A DNA stretch of 17,757 nt from Prevotella sp. UBA4268 (GTDB lineage Bacteria > Bacteroidota > Bacteroidia > Bacteroidales > Bacteroidaceae). Below are positions 15,860 through 17,757 of the stretch, one piece after another (position 1 is the first letter of the stretch; each line of letters begins with the position of its first letter). Position numbers and translations under genes: made by a program. Location of the stretch: contig DGWC01000108.1 of the NCBI GenBank assembly GCA_002395135.1, positions 63,470 to 81,226 of the forward strand. Reading direction: 5' to 3'. The notes under the pieces were generated by a model, which was given only the letters and a program-made list of their open reading frames with translations, did no database searches and was not told where the DNA came from.

Positions 15860-16903
15860 ATGGAATATCCTCATGATTTTACCACCGCCATACTGAACTG
15901 GTATGCAGAAAACGGGCGCGATTTGCCTTGGCGCAATGCCGCTTTACCCCGCGAGCAGCATGCCTATGCCGTGTGGCTGAGTGAGATCATCCTGCAGCAG
16001 ACGCGCATTCAGCAGGGCCACGACTATTGGCTCCGGTTCATGAAACGCTGGCCCACGGTGAACGATCTTGCCGCGGCCACCGAAGACGAGGTGCTGCGCG
16101 AGTGGCAGGGACTGGGCTACTATAGTCGTGCGCGCAATCTGCATCATGCAGCGCGTCAGATTGTGGCGTTGGGCCGTTTCCCTGATACCATTGACGGAAT
16201 CAAACAGTTGAAAGGCGTGGGCGACTATACCGCTGCCGCCATCGGGAGCATCGTGTTCGGACTGCCCGCTGCCGTGGTCGACGGGAATGTCTACCGCGTG
16301 CTGTCGCGCTGTTTAGGCATCGCAACACCCATCAACACCTCTGAGGGGAAGAAAGAGTTTGCCGCCCTGGCGCAGTCGCTGCTTCCAGCAGACAATCCCT
16401 CCGCGTTCAACCAGGCCATGATGGACTTCGGAGCCATACAGTGCACGCCTCAGTCGCCGCGCTGCCTGCTCTGTCCGCTTGCTGAGCGTTGTGTGGCGTT
16501 GCGCACCGGGCGCGTCGACGAGTTGCCCGTGAAGGTCCGCAAACTGAAACTCTCTACCCGCCGCTTCTATTATATATATATAAGGTGTAACGGGCATACG
16601 CTGTTGCACCGCCGCACGGCCGGCGACATTTGGCAGGGGTTGTGGGAACCGCCCTTGTTTGAGCAAGAAATGCCTGCCGGCATGCCATGCGTGGCATTGC
16701 GCAAACAGGTGCGCCACGTGCTCACACATCGCATCATCGTGGCCGATTTCTATCTGCTTGACATCGACAACCGTGACATGCTGCCTGCTGCTGTTCAGCA
16801 ATTGCTGAAAGAGAAAGACTATTTGTGGGTGCCGGAATCCGATATCGACCGATATGGAGTGCCGCGTTTGGTGGAGATGCTATTCGAGGTGGTGAATGCA
16901 TAG
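15860..16903 (+). CDS. mutY: A/G-specific adenine DNA glycosylase MutY
   Basis: The 347-residue product removes adenine mispaired with 8-oxoguanine in base-excision repair. Seen in order: Glu42 in SEIILQQT (the E. coli Glu37 equivalent), the helix-hairpin-helix LKGVGDYTAAAIGS (117-130), catalytic Asp141 in VVDGNVYRVLSR, and the 4Fe-4S cluster cysteines C195-x6-C202-x2-C205-x5-C211. The C-terminal NUDIX-like domain (about 232-347), which reads 8-oxoG, is present. Length is normal. It starts 30 bp after the GH28 stop; there is no promoter box in this gap, so it may be read from upstream. An odd point is a (TA)6 run in the interdomain segment (16571-16582, residues YIYI), where gain or loss of one unit creates an immediate stop. 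Confidence 0.96.
   Translation: MEYPHDFTTAILNWYAENGRDLPWRNAALPREQHAYAVWLSEIILQQTRIQQGHDYWLRFMKRWPTVNDLAAATEDEVLREWQGLGYYSRARNLHHAARQIVALGRFPDTIDGIKQLKGVGDYTAAAIGSIVFGLPAAVVDGNVYRVLSRCLGIATPINTSEGKKEFAALAQSLLPADNPSAFNQAMMDFGAIQCTPQSPRCLLCPLAERCVALRTGRVDELPVKVRKLKLSTRRFYYIYIRCNGHTLLHRRTAGDIWQGLWEPPLFEQEMPAGMPCVALRKQVRHVLTHRIIVADFYLLDIDNRDMLPAAVQQLLKEKDYLWVPESDIDRYGVPRLVEMLFEVVNA
16571..16582 (+). repeat. (TA)6 dinucleotide run inside mutY
   Basis: Six TA units, preceded by TAT, encode the residues YIYI at 238-241 in the linker between the catalytic and NUDIX-like domains. Loss of one unit gives codons TAT AAG GTG TAA, and gain of one gives TAT ATA TAA, so both slips truncate the protein near residue 241. 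Confidence 0.9.
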
Positions 16904-16920
16904 CGTAGGTCTTGCGGTGA

Positions 16921-16956
16921 GGCTTATATGGCTTATAGGTCTTATAAGCCCTATAA
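16921..16956. repeat. Second tract of the 9-bp CTTATA-type repeat, four units
   Basis: Units GGCTTATAT, GGCTTATAG, GTCTTATAA and GCCCTATAA lie 18 bp after the mutY stop. They belong to the same 9-bp family as the tract at 14423-14467. The rest of the 181-bp gap to clpB (16957-17070) is AT-rich with no clear terminator; a TCATTTTGTC element at about 17008 resembles no promoter I can name with confidence. Confidence 0.8.
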
Positions 16957-17070
16957 TATCGCAAAAAGCAATGCAGCGGTTCTGCCTTTCTGTCTTCTTA
17001 GTCTGTCATTTTGTCGTTTTTTGCAATTAGGAACATGTTTTGATGCCTTTTTGGTAGAAACATATTAAGA

Positions 17071-17076
17071 AAGGAG
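17071..17076 (+). promoter_or_regulatory. Strong Shine-Dalgarno sequence of clpB
   Basis: AAGGAG lies 8 bp before the clpB ATG, an ideal position. None of the other genes in the window has such a site, in line with the weak use of Shine-Dalgarno pairing in Bacteroidota, so it fixes the start and suggests high translation of this chaperone. Confidence 0.7.
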
Positions 17077-17084
17077 ATCAAACC

Positions 17085-17757
17085 ATGACATTAGAGAATT
17101 TTACTATCAAGGCGCAGGAGGCGGTTCAGTCGGCCGTCAATACTGCGCGACAAGGGGGGCAGCAGTCCATAGAGCCCGTCCATTTGTTGAAGGGAGTGAT
17201 GGACAAAGGCAAGGATGTCGCCACCTATATCTTCCAGAAGTTAGGTGTGAATGCCGTTCATGTGGACACGTTGCTGGATCAGGAGATTCAGCATCTTCCC
17301 CGTGTGCAGGGCGGAGAACCCTATCTGAGCCGTGAGTCCAACGACGTGCTGCTGCGTGCCATGGACATATCCAAGCAGTTGGGCGATGAGTTTGTGAGCG
17401 TGGAACCCGTCTTCCTGGCTCTGTTGGAGGTGAATTCCACCGCCAGCCGCATCCTGAAGGACGCAGGTGTCAACTACAACGATGCCCTGAAAGCCATTCA
17501 GGAACTGCGCCAGGGGCAGCGCGTGCAGAGCCAGAGCGGCGACGAGAACTTCCAGAGTCTGAGCAAATATGCCAAGAATCTGGTGGAAGATGCGCGCGCC
17601 GGCAAGTTGGATCCGGTCATCGGCCGCGATGATGAGATACGCCGCGTGTTGCAGATTCTCTCCCGCCGCACGAAAAACAACCCTATACTGATAGGTGAGC
17701 CGGGAACGGGAAAGACCGCCATCGTGGAAGGACTGGCACAGCGCATCGTGCGCGGCG
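17085..17757 (+). CDS. clpB: ATP-dependent disaggregase ClpB, 5' part, cut by window edge
   Basis: An open frame of 224 codons from ATG 17085 runs off the window. It starts [17 protein letters not shown]. It shows the double Clp N-domain (about 1-145), the linker to the first AAA+ module with [21 protein letters not shown] (175-195) and the Walker A motif GEPGTGKT (204-211). ClpB is the cytoplasmic hexameric chaperone that pulls proteins out of aggregates together with DnaK. ClpA or ClpC are alternatives, but the N-terminal sequence and the [21 protein letters not shown] block fit ClpB best. The middle domain that would settle this is outside the window. No CIRCE element or confident promoter was found upstream. 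Confidence 0.93.
   Translation, partial: MTLENFTIKAQEAVQSAVNTARQGGQQSIEPVHLLKGVMDKGKDVATYIFQKLGVNAVHVDTLLDQEIQHLPRVQGGEPYLSRESNDVLLRAMDISKQLGDEFVSVEPVFLALLEVNSTASRILKDAGVNYNDALKAIQELRQGQRVQSQSGDENFQSLSKYAKNLVEDARAGKLDPVIGRDDEIRRVLQILSRRTKNNPILIGEPGTGKTAIVEGLAQRIVRG

Noticed and set aside
14534..15874. 446-codon open frame on the minus strand opposite GH28
   Set aside because: The plus strand has a signal peptide and clear GH28 motifs. The antisense product has no recognisable domain and is rich in His, Ala, Val and Gly, as expected for a shadow of GC-rich codons.
16969..16985. GCAG/CTGC hairpin after mutY as a possible terminator
   Set aside because: Only four base pairs with no clean T-tract on the plus strand.

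Overview
The window looks like chromosomal DNA from a Bacteroidota bacterium, most likely a Prevotella-type member of the Bacteroidales. The evidence is: promoters of the Bacteroides type (TAnnTTTG at -7, sometimes with TTTG/TTG at -33) in front of most transcription units; almost no Shine-Dalgarno sequences; a DUF4954 protein; a long two-domain M16 peptidase lipoprotein; and a run of secreted glycosidases (GH92, GH125, GH97, GH28). The genus is an inference. No rRNA, tRNA, IS element, CRISPR array or phage gene was seen.

Left part, minus strand. The window opens inside a class I fumarase (1-605, 3' end outside the window). A 633-bp gene-free stretch follows, with the fumarase promoter, a six-unit array of a degenerate 22-bp palindromic repeat, and a strong hairpin ending the next operon. 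That operon reads hflX (7417-6137), DUF4954 (6115-4262), M16 peptidase (4166-1239) from a consensus promoter upstream of hflX.

Divergent region 7418-7749. Besides the hflX promoter it holds a LacI-type palindrome, a plus-strand promoter, a roughly 100-nt segment ending in a textbook intrinsic terminator, and then a second promoter just before the GH92 gene. This looks like an unannotated small RNA or an attenuated leader, and is the most interesting unexplained structure here.

Right part, plus strand. GH92 and GH125 exo-mannosidases overlap by ATGA. Next come nagB (own promoter and terminator), a GH97 enzyme with the residues of the retaining alpha-galactosidase type (own promoter, very short leader), a GH28 enzyme with altered catalytic motifs, mutY, and the 5' end of clpB. 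Two tracts of a 9-bp CCCTATAAG-like repeat lie between genes.

Working together: the two mannosidases probably trim alpha-mannosides (N-glycan or yeast-mannan type) in the periplasm or at the surface, and NagB feeds amino-sugar phosphate into glycolysis. GH97 and GH28 suggest additional plant-glycan substrates. There is no susC/susD pair, sensor or sigma/anti-sigma pair, so this is a loose carbohydrate-enzyme cluster rather than a classical polysaccharide utilization locus. I found no clearly new defence or mobile system.
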